From assembly GCF_050947335.1 (NCBI RefSeq), contig NW_027473349.1, positions 868,001 through 932,000 of the forward strand: a stretch of DNA of 64,000 bases, in the 5' to 3' direction. Both the position numbers and the translations under genes were made by a program. Shown in pieces: positions 12,574 to 25,759 of this stretch. Within the stretch, counting starts at the first letter, position 1, and the number at the start of each line of letters is the position of its first letter. The notes below the pieces were generated by a model. The model did no database searches, was not told where the DNA came from, and saw only the letters and a program-made list of their open reading frames with translations. The stretch comes from Megachile rotundata (lineage: Eukaryota > Arthropoda > Insecta > Hymenoptera > Megachilidae).

Positions 12574-13914
12574 GATTGTGATTGTGTGATTGTGTGACTG
12601 TGTGATTGTGTGATTGTGTGATTGTGTGATTGTGTGATTGTGTGATTGTGTGATTGTGTGATTGTGTGATTGTGTGATTGTGTGATTGTGTGATTGTGTG
12701 ATTGTGTGATTGTGATTGTGTGATTGTGATTGTGTGATTGTGACTGTGTGATTGTGACTGTGTGATTGTGTGAGTGTGTGATTGTGTGATTGAGTGATTG
12801 TGTGCTTGTGTCATTGTGTGGTTGTGTGATTGTGTGATTGTGTGATTAGGTGATTGTGTGATTGTGTGATTGTGTGATTGTGTGGTTGTGTGATTGTGTG
12901 ATTGTGTGATTGTGTGATTGTGTGATTATGTGATTGTGTGATTGTGTGATTGTGTGATTGTGTGAGTGTGTGATTGTCTGATTGAGTGATTGTGTGCTTG
13001 TGTGATTGTGTGCTTGTGTGATTGTGTGGTTGTGTGATTGTGTGATTGTGTGATTAGGTGATTGTGTGATTGTGTGATTGTGTGATTGTGACTGTGTGAT
13101 TGTGTGAGTGTGTGATTGTGTGATTGAGTGATTGTGAGCTTGTGTGATTGTGTGGTTGTGTGATTGTGTGATTGTGTGATTGTGTGATTGTGTGATTGTG
13201 TGATTGTGTGATTGTGTGATTGTGTGATTGTGTGATTGTGTGATTGTGTGATTGTGTGATTGTGTGATTGTGTGATTGTGTGATTGTGTGGTTGTGTGAT
13301 TGTGTGATTGTGTGATTAGGTGATTGTGTGATTGTGTGATTGTGTGATTGTGACTGTGTGATTGTGTGAGTGTGTGATTGTGTGATTGAGTGATTGTGAG
13401 CTTGTGTGATTGTGTGGTTGTGTGATTGTGTGATTGTGTGATTGTGTGATTGTGTGATTGTGTGATTGTGTTATTGTGTGATTGTGTGATTGTGTGATTG
13501 TGTGATTGTGTGATTGTGTGATTGTGTGATTGTGTGATTGTGTGATTGTGTGATTGTGTGATTGTGTGATTGTGTGATTGTGTGATTGTGTGATTGTGAC
13601 TGTGCGATTGTGTGAGTGTGTGATTGTGTGATTGAGTGATTGTGTGCTTGTGTGATTGTGTGGTTGTGTGATTGTGTGATTGTGTGACTGTGTGATTGTG
13701 TGATTGTGTGATTGTGTGATTTTGTGATTGTGCGATTGTGTAATTGTGATTGTGTGATTGTGATTGTGTGTACTGTGTGATTGTGTGATTGTGTGATTGT
13801 GTGATTGTGTGATTGTGTGATTGTGTGATTGTGTGATTGTGTGATTGTGTGATTGTGTGATTGTGTGATTGTGAGATTGTGTGATTGTGTGATTGTGTGA
13901 TTGAGTGATTGTGT

Positions 13915-14096
13915 GACTGCGTGATTGTGTGACTGTGTGATTGTGTGACTGCGTGATTGTGTGACCGCGATTATGTGACCGTGATTGTGTGACCGTGATT
14001 TTGTGACCGTGATTGTGTGACCGTGATTGTGTCATCGTTTTTGTGTGATCGTGATTGTGTGATCGTGATTGTGCAATCGTGATTGTGTGATTGCGT
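13915..14096. repeat. Type-1 CpG cluster, alpha form with GATTATG
   Basis: TCAT ends at 14,035. GACCGCGATT is followed by ATG (a G-to-A change seen only here and at 32,820-33,001), which supports the pairing of the two macro-units. Confidence 0.9.
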
Positions 14097-14664
14097 GATT
14101 GTGATTGTGCGATTGTGTGACTGTGTGATTGTGTGATTGTGTGATTGTGTGATTGTGTGATTGTGTGATTGTGTGAGTGTGTGATTGTCTGATTGAGTGA
14201 TTGTGTGCTTGTGTGATTGTGTGGTTGTGTGATTGTGTGATTGTGTGATTAGGTGATTGTGTGATTGTGTGATTGTGTGATTGTGACTGTGTGATTGTGT
14301 GAGTGTGTGATTGTGTGATTGAGTGATTGTGTGCTTGTGTGATTGTGTGGTTGTGTGATTGTGTGATTGTGTGATTGTGTGATTGTGTGATTGTGTGATT
14401 GTGTGATTGTGTGATTGTGTGATTGTGGTTGTGTGATTGTGACTGTGTGATTGTGATTGTGTGATTGTGATTGTGTGATTGTGACTGTGTGATTGTATGA
14501 GTGTGTGATTGTGTGATTGTGTGATTGTGTGATTGTGTGATTGTGTGATTGTGTGAGTGTGTGATTGTGTGGTTGTGTGATTGTGTGATTGTGTGATTGT
14601 GTGATTGTGTGATTGTGTGATAGTGACTGTGTGATTGTGTGATTGTGTGATTGTGTGATTGTGT

Positions 14665-14787
14665 GACCGTGATTGTGTGACCGTGATTGTGTGACCGTGA
14701 TTGTGTGGCCGTGATTGAGTGACCGTGATTGTGATTGCGTGATTGTGTGATTGTGTGATCGTGTGATCGTGTGATTGTGTGATCGTG
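14665..14787. repeat. Type-2 CpG cluster, copy 2
   Basis: GGCC is at 14,707. Its macro-unit partner is GGCC at 33,612 (offset 18,905). The order is the same as at 564. Confidence 0.9.
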
Positions 14788-17399
14788 TGATTGTGTGATT
14801 GTGTGATTGTGTGATTGTGTGATTGTGAGATTGTGTGATTGTGTGATGGTGTAATTGTGATTGTGTGATTGTGATTGTGTGATTGTGTGATTGTGTGATT
14901 GTGTGATTGAGTGATTGTGTGAGTGTGTGGTTGTGTGATTGTGTGATTGTGTGATTGTGTGGTTGTGTGATTGTGTGATTGTGTGATTGTGTGATTGTGT
15001 GATTGTGTGATTGTGTGATTGTGTGATTGTGTGATTGTGTGATTGTGTGATTGTGTGATTGTGACTGTGCGATTGTGTGAGTGTGTGATTGTGTGATTGA
15101 GTGATTGTGTGCTTGTGTGATTGTGTGGTTGTGTGATTGTGTGATTGTGTGACTGTGTGATTGTGTGATTGTGTGATTGTGTGATTGTGTGATTGTGTGA
15201 TTGTGTGATTGTGTGATTGTGTGATTGTGTGATTGTGTGATTGTGTGATTGTGTGATTGTGTGATTGTGTGATTGTGTGATTGTGTGAGTGTGTGATTGT
15301 GTGATTGTGTGATTGTGTGATTGTGTGAGTGTGTGATTGTGTGATTGTGTGATTGTGTGATTGTGTGATTGTGTGATTGTGTGATTGAGTGATTGTGTGC
15401 TTGTGTGATTGTGTGGTTGTGTGATTGTGTGATTGTGTGATTGTGTGATTGCGTGATTGTGTGATTGTGTGATTGTGTGATTGTGTGATTGTGTGATTGT
15501 GTGATTGTGTGATTGTGTGATTGTGTGATTGTGTGATTGTGTGATTGTGTGATTGTGTGATTGTGTGATTGTGTGATTGTGTGATTGTGTGATTGTGGTT
15601 GTGTGATTGTGACTGTGTGATTGTGACTGTGTGATTGTGATTGTGTGATTGTGACTGTGTGATTGTGTGAGTGTGTGATTGTGTGATTGTGTGATTGTGT
15701 TAATGTGTGAGTGTGTGATTGTGTGATTGTGTGATTGTGTGATTGTGTGATTGTGTGATTGTGTGATTGTGTGATTATGTGATTGTGTGATTGTGTAATT
15801 GTGATTGTGCGATTGTGTGATTGTGCGATTGTGTGATTGTGTGATTGTGTGATTGTGTGATTGTGTGATTGTGGTTGTGTGATTGTGATTGTGTGATTGT
15901 GATTGTGTGATTGTGATTGTGTGATTGTGATTGTGTGATTGTGATTGTGTGATTGTGTCTGTGTGATTGTGTGAGTGTGTGATTGTGTGATTGTGTGATT
16001 GTGTAATTGTGTGAGTGTGTGATTGTGTGATTGTGTGATTGTGTGATTGTGTGATTGTGTGATTGTGTAATTGTGATTGTGCCATTTTGTGATTGTGTGA
16101 TTGTGTGATTGTGTGATTGTGTGATTGTGAGATTGTGTGATTGTGTGATGGTGTAATTGTGATTGTGTGATTGTGATTGTGTGATTGTGTTATTGTGTGG
16201 TTGAGTGATTGTGCGAGTGTGTGGTTGAGTGATTGTGTGATTGTGTGATTGTGTGGTTGTGTGATTGTGTGATTGTGTGATTGTGTGATTGTGTGATTGT
16301 GTGATTGTGTGATTGTGTGATTGTGTGATTGTGTGATTGTGTGATTGTGTGATTGTGTGATTGTGTGATTGTGTGATTGTGACTGTGCGATTGTGTGAGT
16401 GTGTGATTGTGTGATTGTGGTTGTGTGATTGTGACTGTGTGATTGTGATTGTGTGATTGTGATTGTGTGATTGCGACTGTGTGATTGTGTGAGTGTGTGC
16501 TTGTGTGATTGTGTGATTGTGTGATTGTGTGATTGTGTGATTGTGTGATTGTGTGATTGTGTGAATGTGTGATTGTGGTTGTGTGATTGTGGTTGTGTGA
16601 TTGTGGTTGTGTGATTGTGATTGTGTGATTGTGATTGTGTGATTGTGACTGTGTGATTGTGTGAGTGTGTGATTGTGTGATTGTGACTGTGTGATTGTGT
16701 GAGTGTGTGATTGTGTGATTGAGTGATTGTGTGGTTGTGTGATTGTGTGGTTGTGTGATTGTGTGATTGTGTGATTGTGTGATTGTGTGATTGTGTGATT
16801 GTGTGAGTGTGTGATTGTCTGATTGAGTGATTGTGTGCTTGTGTGATTGTGTGGTTGTGTGATTGTGTGGTTGTGTGATTGGGTGATTGTGTGATTGTGT
16901 GATTGTGTGATTGTGTGATTGTGTGATTGTGTGATTGTGTGATTGTGTGATTGTGTGATTGTGTGATTGTGTGATTGTGTGAGTGTGTGATTGTGTGATT
17001 GTGTGATTGTGTGATTGTGTGAGTGTGTGATTGTGTGATTGTGTGAGTGTGTCATTGTGTGATTGAGTGATTGTGTGCTTGTGCGATTGTGTGGTTGCGT
17101 GATTGTGTGATTGTGTGATTGTGTGATTGTGTGATTGTGTGATTGTGTGATTGTGTGATTGTGTGATTGTGTGATTGTGTGATTGTGTGATTGTGTGATT
17201 GTGTGATTGTGTGATTGTGTGATTGTGTGATTGTGTGATTGTGGTTGTGTGATTGTGATTGTGTGATTGTGATTGTGTGATTGTGTCTGTGTGATTGTGT
17301 GAGTGTGTGATTGTGTGATTGTGCGATTGTGTGATTGTGTGATTGTGTGATTGTGAGATTGTGTGATTGTGTGATGGTGTAATTGTGATTGTGTGATTG

Positions 17400-17462
17400 T
17401 GATTGTGCAATCGTGATTGTGGGATTGCGTGATTGTGATTGTGTGATTGTGTGTCTGTGTGA
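17400..17462. repeat. Short CpG element GCAATCG / GTGGGATTGCG
   Basis: GCAATCGTG is followed by GTGGGATTGCG and GTGTCTG. It looks like the tail of a type-1 cluster without the GACCG part. Its partner is at about 36,330. Related copies with GCTATCG in place of GCAATCG are at about 50,360, 52,640 and 61,247. Confidence 0.8.
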
Positions 17463-17492
17463 TTGTGTGATTGTGTGATTGTGTGATTGTGT

Positions 17493-17674
17493 GACTGCGT
17501 GATTGTGTGACTGTGTGATTGTGTGACTGCGTGATTGTGTGACCGCAATTGTGTGACCGTGATTGTGTGACCGTGATTTTGTGACCGTGATTGTGTGACC
17601 GTGATTGTGTCATCGTGATTGTGTGATCGTGATTGTGTGATCGTGATTGTGCAATTGTGATTGTGTGATTGCGT
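17493..17674. repeat. Type-1 CpG cluster, beta form
   Basis: TCAT ends at 17,613. It carries GCAATT, TCATCGTGATT and GCAATTG. It starts the first unit of the local 1.03-kb tandem duplication. Confidence 0.9.
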
Positions 17675-19575
17675 GATTGTGATTGTGTGATTGTGTGACT
17701 GTGTGATTGTGTGATTGTGTGATTGTGTGATTGTGTGATTGTGTGATTGTGTGATTGTGTGATTGTGTGATTGTGTGATTGTGTGATTGTGTGATTGTGT
17801 GATTGTGTGATTGTGATTGTGTGATTGTGATTGTGTGATTATGACTGTGTGATTGTGACTGTGTGATTGTGTGAGTGTGTGATTGTGTGATTGAGTGATT
17901 GTGTGCTTGTGTCATTGTGTGGTTGTGTGATTGTGTGATTGTGTGATTAGGTGATTGTGTGATTGTGTGATTGTGTGGTTGTGTGATTGTGTGATTGTGT
18001 GATTGTGTGATTGTGTGATTATGTGATTGTGTGATTGTGTGATTGTGTGATTGTGTGAGTGTGTGATTGTCTGATTGAGTGATTGTGTGCTTGTGTGATT
18101 GTGTGCTTGTGTGATTGTGTGGTTGTGTGATTGTGTGATTGTGTGATTAGGTGATTGTGTGATTGTGTGATTGTGTGATTGTGTGATTGTGACTGTGTGA
18201 TTGTGTGAGTGTGTGATTGTGTGATTGAGTGATTGTGAGCTTGTGTGATTGTGTGGTTGTGTGATTGTGTGATTGTGTGATTGTGTGATTGTGTGATTGT
18301 GTGATTGTGTGATTGTGTGATTGTGTGATTGTGTGATTGTGTGATTGTGTGATTGTGTGATTGTGTGATTGTGTGATTGTGAGATTGTGTGATTGTGTGA
18401 TGGTGTAATTGTGATTGTGTGATTGTGTGATTGTGTGATTGTGTGATTGTGATTGTGTGATTGTGATTGTGTGATTGTGATTGTGTGATTGTGTGATTGT
18501 GTGATTGTGTGATTGTGTGATTGTGTGATTGTGTGATTGTGTGATTGTGTGACTGCGTGATTGTGTGACCGCAATTGTGTGACCGTGATTGTGTGACCGT
18601 GATTTTGTGACCGTGATTGTGTGACCGTGATTGTGTCATCGTGATTGTGTGATCGTGATTGTGTGATCGTGATTGTGCAATTGTGATTGTGTGATTGCGT
18701 GATTGTGATTGTGTGATTGTGTGACTGTGTGATTGTGTGATTGTGTGATTGTGTGATTGTGTGATTGTGTGATTGTGTGATTGTGTGATTGTGTGATTGT
18801 GTGATTGTGTGATTGTGTGATTGTGTGATTGTGTGATTGTGTGATTGTGATTGTGTGATTGTGATTGTGTGATTATGACTGTGTGATTGTGACTGTGTGA
18901 TTGTGTGAGTGTGTGATTGTGTGATTGAGTGATTGTGTGCTTGTGTCATTGTGTGGTTGTGTGATTGTGTGATTGTGTGATTAGGTGATTGTGTGATTGT
19001 GTGATTGTGTGGTTGTGTGATTGTGTGATTGTGTGATTGTGTGATTGTGTGATTATGTGATTGTGTGATTGTGTGATTGTGTGATTGTGTGAGTGTGTGA
19101 TTGTCTGATTGAGTGATTGTGTGCTTGTGTGATTGTGTGCTTGTGTGATTGTGTGGTTGTGTGATTGTGTGATTGTGTGATTAGGTGATTGTGTGATTGT
19201 GTGATTGTGTGATTGTGTGATTGTGACTGTGTGATTGTGTGAGTGTGTGATTGTGTGATTGAGTGATTGTGAGCTTGTGTGATTGTGTGGTTGTGTGATT
19301 GTGTGATTGTGTGATTGTGTGATTGTGTGATTGTGTGATTGTGTGATTGTGTGATTGTGTGATTGTGTGATTGTGTGATTGTGTGATTGTGTGATTGTGT
19401 GATTGTGTGATTGTGAGATTGTGTGATTGTGTGATGGTGTAATTGTGATTGTGTGATTGTGTGATTGTGTGATTGTGTGATTGTGATTGTGTGATTGTGA
19501 TTGTGTGATTGTGATTGTGTGATTGTGTGATTGTGTGATTGTGTGATTGTGTGATTGTGTGATTGTGTGATTGTG
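17519..19575. repeat. Tandem duplication of a unit of about 1.03 kb
   Basis: Unit boundaries fall at about 18,545. TCATCG ends at 17,613 and 18,639 (offset 1,026). GATTATGACTG (17,841 / 18,875), TCATTG (17,915 / 18,949) and GTGAGCTTG (18,238 / 19,272) are 1,034 apart. The duplication was inherited by the second macro-unit, so it is older than the 19-kb event. Confidence 0.88.
18551..18700. repeat. Type-1 CpG cluster, beta form, shortened start
   Basis: TCAT ends at 18,639. Only one GACTGCG precedes GACCGCAATT. The two upstream GACTG units of other copies are missing, as expected at the breakpoint of the 1.03-kb duplication. Confidence 0.9.
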
Positions 19576-19931
19576 TGATTGTGTGATTGTGTGATTGTGT
19601 GATTGTGTGATTGTGTGATTGTGTGATTGTGTGATTGTGACTGTGCGATTGTGTGAGTGTGTGACTGTGTGATTGAGTGATTGTGTGCTTGTGTGATTGT
19701 GTGGTTGTGTGATTGTGTGATTGTGTGACTGTGTGATTGTGTGATTGTGTGATTGTGTGATTTTGTGATTGTGCGATTGTGTAATTGTGATTGTGTGATT
19801 GTGATTGTGTGTACTGTGTGATTGTGTGATTGTGTGATTGTGTGATTGTGTGATTGTGTGATTGTGTGATTGTGTGATTGTGTGATTGTGAGATTGTGTG
19901 ATTGTGTGATTGTGTGATTGAGTGATTGTGT

Positions 19932-20113
19932 GACTGCGTGATTGTGTGACTGTGTGATTGTGTGACTGCGTGATTGTGTGACCGCGATTGTGTGACCGTG
20001 ATTGTGTGACCGTGATTTTGTGACCGTGATTGTGTGACCGTGATTGTGTCATCGTTTTTGTGTGATCGTGATTGTGTGATCGTGATTGTGCAATCGTGAT
20101 TGTGTGATTGCGT
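19932..20113. repeat. Type-1 CpG cluster, alpha form
   Basis: TCAT ends at 20,052, with GCGATT, the T5 run and GCAATCG. It is the first of three regularly spaced clusters (20,052, 21,723, 23,290). Confidence 0.9.
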
Positions 20114-21602
20114 GATTGTGATTGTGTGATTGTGTGATTGTGTGATTGTGTGATTGTGTGATTGTGTGAGTGTGTGATTGTCTGATTGAGTGATTGTGTG
20201 CTTGTGTGATTGTGTGGTTGTGTGATTGTGTGATTGTGTGATTAGGTGATTGTGTGATTGTGTGATTGTGACTGTTGGATTGTATGAGTGTGTGATTGTG
20301 TGATTAAGTGATTGTGTGCTTGTGTGATTGTGTGGTTGTGTGATTGTGTGATTGTGGTTGTGTGATTGTGACTGTGTGATTGTGATTGTGTGATTGTGAT
20401 TGTGTGATTGTGACTGTGTGATTGTGTGAGTGTGTGCTTGTGTGATTGTGTGATTGTGTGATTGTGTGAGTGTGTGATTGTGTGATTGTGTGATTGTGTG
20501 ATTGTGTGATTGTGTGATTGTGTGATTGTGTGATTGTGGTTGTGTGATTGTGACTGTGTGATTGTGATTGTGTGATTGTGATTGTGTGATTGTGACTGTG
20601 TGATTGTGTGAGTGTGTGCTTGTGTGACTGTGTGATTGTGTGATTGTGTGAGTGTGTGATTGTGTGATTGTGTGATTGTGTGATTGTGTGATTGTGTGAT
20701 TGTGTGATTGTGATTGTGTGATTGTGACTGTGTGATTGTGTGAGTGTGTGATTGTGTGATTGAGTGATTGTGTGGTTGTGTGATTATGTGGTTGTGTGAT
20801 TGTGTGGTTGTGTGATTGTGTGATTGTGTGATTGTGTGATTGTGTGATTGTGTGATTGTGTGATTGTGTGATTGTGTGATTGTGTGATTGTGTGATTGTG
20901 TGATTGTGTGATTGTGTGATTGTGTGATTGTGTGATTGTGTGATTGTGTAATTGTGATTGTGCGATTGTGTGATTGTGTGATTGTGTGATTGTGTGATTG
21001 TGTGATTGTGTGATTGTGAGATTGTGTGATTGTGTGATGGTGTAATTGTGATTGTGTGATTGTGATTGTGTGATTGTGTTATTGTGTGGTTGAGTGATTG
21101 TGCGAGTGTGTGGTTGAGTGATTGTGTGATTGTGTGATTGTGTGGTTGTGTGATTGTGTGATTGTGTGATTGTGTGATTGTGTGATTGTGTCATTGTGTG
21201 ATTGTGTGATTGTGTGATTGTGTGATTGTGTGATTGTGTGATTGTGTGATTGTGTGATTGTGTGATTGTGTGATTGTGTGATTGTGTGATTGTGTGATTG
21301 TGCCTGTGCGATTGTGTGAGTGTGTGATTGTGTGATTGAGTGATTGTGTGCTTGTGTGATTGTGTGGTTGTGTGATTGTGTGATTGTGTGACTGTGTGAT
21401 TGTGTGATTGTGTGATTGTGTGATTTTGTGATTGTGCGATTGTGTAATTGTGATTGTGTGATTGTGATTGTGTGTACTGTGTGATTGTGTGATTGTGTGA
21501 TTGTGTGATTGTGTGATTGTGTGATTGTGTGATTGTGTGATTGTGTGATTGTGTGATTGTGAGATTGTGTGATTGTGTGATTGTGTGATTGAGTGATTGT
21601 GT

Positions 21603-21784
21603 GACTGCGTGATTGTGTGACTGTGTGATTGTGTGACTGCGTGATTGTGTGACCGCAATTGTGTGACCGTGATTGTGTGACCGTGATTTTGTGACCGTGA
21701 TTGTGTGACCGTGATTGTGTCATCGTTTTTGTGTGATCGTGATTGTGTGATCGTGATTGTGCAATCGTGATTGTGTGATTGCGT
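21603..21784. repeat. Type-1 CpG cluster, mixed alpha/beta form
   Basis: TCAT ends at 21,723. It has the beta mark GACCGCAATT together with the alpha marks TCATCGTTTTT and GCAATCG. The only other mixed copy is its macro-unit partner ending at 40,706. Confidence 0.9.
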
Positions 21785-23169
21785 GATTGTGATTGTGTGA
21801 TTGTGTGATTGTGTGATTGTGTGATTGTGTGATTGTGTGAGTGTGTGATTGTCTGATTGAGTGATTGTGTGCTTGTGTGATTGTGTGGTTGTGTGATTGT
21901 GTGATTGTGTGATTAGGTGATTGTGTGATTGTGTGATTGTGACTGTTGGATTGTATGAGTGTGTGATTGTGTGATTAAGTGATTGTGTGCTTGTGTGATT
22001 GTGTGGTTGTGTGATTGTGTGATTGTGGTTGTGTGATTGTGACTGTGTGATTGTGATTGTGTGATTGTGATTGTGTGATTGTGACTGTGTGATTGTGTGA
22101 GTGTGTGCTTGTGTGATTGTGTGATTGTGTGATTGTGTGAGTGTGTGATTGTGTGATTGTGTGATTGTGTGATTGTGTGATTGTGTGATTGTGTGATTGT
22201 GTGATTGTGTGATTGTGGTTGTGTGATTGTGACTGTGTGATTGTGATTGTGTGATTGTGATTGTGTGATTGTGACTGTGTGATTGTGTGAGTGTGTGCTT
22301 GTGTGACTGTGTGATTGTGTGATTGTGTGAGTGTGTGATTGTGTGATTGTGTGATTGTGTGATTGTGTGATTGTGTGATTGTGTGATTGTGATTGTGTGA
22401 TTGTGACTGTGTGATTGTGTGAGTGTGTGATTGTGTGATTGAGTGATTGTGTGGTTGTGTGATTATGTGGTTGTGTGATTGTGTGGTTGTGTGATTGTGT
22501 GATTGTGTGATTGTGTGATTGTGTGATTGTGTGATTGTGTGATTGTGTGATTGTGTGATTGTGTGATTGTGTGATTGTGTGATTGTGTGATTGTGTGATT
22601 GTGTGATTGTGTAATTGTGATTGTGCGATTGTGTGATTGTGTGATTGTGTGATTGTGTGATTGTGTGATTGTGTGATTGTGAGATTGTGTGATTGTGTGA
22701 TGGTGTAATTGTGATTGTGTGATTGTGATTGTGTGATTGTGTTATTGTGTGGTTGAGTGATTGTGCGAGTGTGTGGTTGAGTGATTGTGTGATTGTGTGA
22801 TTGTGTGGTTGTGTGATTGTGTGATTGTGTGATTGTGTGATTGTGTGATTGTGTGATTGTGACTGTGCGATTGTGTGAGTGTGTGATTGTGTGATTGAGT
22901 GATTGTGTGCTTGTGTGATTGTGTGGTTGTGTGATTGTGTGATTGTGTGACTGTGTGATTGTGTGATTGTGTGATTGTGTGATTTTGTGATTGTGCGATT
23001 GTGTAATTGTGATTGTGTGATTGTGATTGTGTGTACTGTGTGATTGTGTGATTGTGTGATTGTGTGATTGTGTGATTGTGTGATTGTGTGATTGTGTGAT
23101 TGTGTGATTGTGTGATTGTGTGATTGTGAGATTGTGTGATTGTGTGATTGTGTGATTGAGTGATTGTGT

Positions 23170-23351
23170 GACTGCGTGATTGTGTGACTGTGTGATTGTG
23201 TGACTGCGTGATTGTGTGACCGCGATTGTGTGACCGTGATTGTGTGACCGTGATTTTGTGACCGTGATTGTGTGACCGTGATTGTGTCATCGTTTTTGTG
23301 TGATCGTGATTGTGTGATCGTGATTGTGCAATCGTGATTGTGTGATTGCGT
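23170..23351. repeat. Type-1 CpG cluster, alpha form
   Basis: TCAT ends at 23,290. It has the full alpha set and follows the mixed copy by 1,567 bases. Confidence 0.9.
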
Positions 23352-25759
23352 GATTGTGATTGTGTGATTGTGTGATTGTGTGATTGTGTGATTGTGTGAT
23401 TGTGTGAGTGTGTGATTGTCTGATTGAGTGATTGTGTGCTTGTGTGATTGTGTGGTTGTGTGATTGTGTGATTGTGTGATTAGGTGATTGTGTGATTGTG
23501 TGATTGTGACTGTTGGATTGTATGAGTGTGTGATTGTGTGATTAAGTGATTGTGTGCTTGTGTGATTGTGTGGTTGTGTGATTGTGTGATTGTGGTTGTG
23601 TGATTGTGACTGTGTGATTGTGATTGTGTGATTGTGATTGTGTGATTGTGACTGTGTGATTGTGTGAGTGTGTGCTTGTGTGATTGTGTGATTGTGTGAT
23701 TGTGTGATTGTGTGATTGTGTGATTGTGTGATTGTGTGATTGTGTGAGTGTGTGATTGTCTGATTGAGTGATTGTGTGCTTGTGTGATTGTTTGGTTGTG
23801 TGATTGTGTGATTGTGTGATTAGGTGATTGTGTGATTATGTGATTGTGTGATTGTGACTGTGTGATTGTGTGAGTGTGTGATTGTGTGATTGAGTGATTG
23901 TGTGGTTGTGTGATTGTGTGGTTGTGTGATTGTGTGATTGTGTGATTGTGTGATTGTGTGATTGTATGATTGTGTGATTGTGTGAGTGTGTGATTGTCTG
24001 ATTGAGTGATTGTGTGCTTGTGTGATTGTGTGGTTGTGTGATTGTGTGGTTGTGTGATTGGGTGATTGTGTGATTGTGTGATTGTGTGATTGTGTGATTG
24101 TGTGATTGTGTGATTGTGTGATTGTGTGATTGTGATTGTGTGATTGTGATTGTGTGATTGTGATTGTGTGATTGTGACTGTGTGATTGTGACTGTGTGAT
24201 TGTGTGAGTGTGTGATTGTGTGATTGAATGATTGTGTGCTTGTGTGATTGTGTGGTTGTGTGATTGTGTGATTGTGTGATTAGGTGATTGTGTGATTGTG
24301 TGATTGTGTGACTGTGTGATTGTGTGATTGTGTGATTGTGTGATTGTGTGATTGTGTGATTGTGTGATTGTGTGATTGTGTGATTATGTGATTGTGTGAT
24401 TGTGTGATTGTGTGATTGTGTGAGTGTGTGATTGTCTGATTGAGTGATTGTGTGCTTGTGTGATTGTGTGGTTGTGTGATTGTGTGATTGTGTGATTGTG
24501 ACTGTGTGATTGTGATTGTGTGATTGTGACTGTGTGATTGTGTGAGTGTGTGATTGTGTGATTGTGTGGTTGTGTGATTGTGTGGTTGTGTGATTTTGTG
24601 ATTGTGTGATTGTGTGATTGTGTGAGTGTGTGATTGTGTGAGTGTGTGATTGTGTGATTGTGTGATTGTGTGATTGTGTGAGTGTGTGATTGTGTGATTG
24701 TGTGATTGTGTGATTGTGTAATTGTGATTGTGCGATTGTGTGATTATGTGATTGTGTGATTGTGTGATTGTGAGATTGTGTGATTGTGTGATGGTGTAAT
24801 TATGATTGTGTGATTGTGATTGTGTGATTGTGTGATTGTGTGATTGAGTGACTGTGTGATTGTGTGATTGTGTGATTGTGTGATTGTGTGATTGTGTGAT
24901 TGTGTGATTGTGTGATTGTGTGATTGTGTGACTGTGTGATTGTGTGATTGTGTGATTGTGCGATTGTGTGATTGTGCGATTGTGTAGTTGTGATTGTGTG
25001 ATTGTGATTGTGTGTACTGTGTGATTGTGTGATTGTGTGATTGTGTGATTGTGTGATTGTGTGATTATGTGATTGTGTGATTGTGTGATTGTGTGATTGT
25101 GTGAGTGTGTGATTGTCTGATTGAGTGATTGTGTGCTTGTGTGATTGTGTGTTTGTGTGATTGTGTGATTGTGTGATTAGGTGATTGTGTGATTGTGTGA
25201 TTGTGACTGTGGGATTGTATGAGTGTGTGATTGTGTGATTGAGTGACTGTGTGATTGTGTGAGTGTGTGATTGTGTGATTGAGTGATTGTGTGCTTGTGT
25301 GATTGTGTGAATGTGTGAGTGTGTGATTGTGTGATTAGGTGATTGTGTGCTTATGTGATTGTGTGGTTGTGTGATTGTGTGATTGTGTGATTAGGTGATT
25401 GTGTGATTGTGTGATTGTGTGATTGTGACTGTGTGATTGTGTGAGTGTGTGATTGTGTGATTGAGTGACTGTGTGCTTGTGTGATTGTGTGGTTGTGTGA
25501 TTGTGTGATTGTGTGATTGTGTGATTGTGTGATTGTGTGATTGTGTGATTGTGTGATTGTGTGATTGTGTGATTGTGTGATTGTGTGATTGTGTGTTTGT
25601 GTGATTGTGGTTGTGTGATTGTGATTGTGTGATTGTGATTGTGTGATTGTGATTGTGTGATTGTGATTGTGTGATTGTGATTGTGTGATTGTGATTGTGT
25701 GATTGTGTCTGTGTGATTGTGTGAGTGTGTGATTGTGTGATTGTGTGATTGTGTGATTG

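Larger units (their letters stand above)
20053..23705. repeat. Higher-order repeat of about 1.6 kb, two full units and a partial third
   Basis: Unit 1 is about 20,053-21,723, unit 2 is 21,724-23,290, and the partial third unit ends near 23,705. Each begins after TCATCGTTTTT, then has GACTGTTGGATTGTATGAG with GATTAAG. Units 1 and 2 also have GTGTTATTG, GGTTGAG and GTGCGAGTG (about 21,080 and 22,743). The T in GTTGGATTGTATG separates this family from the GTGGGATTGTATG family elsewhere. Confidence 0.87.

Noticed and set aside
20053..23705. CRISPR array
   Set aside because: There are no unique spacers: both the recurring blocks and the sequence between them are the same 8-mer repeat. No cas genes are present.
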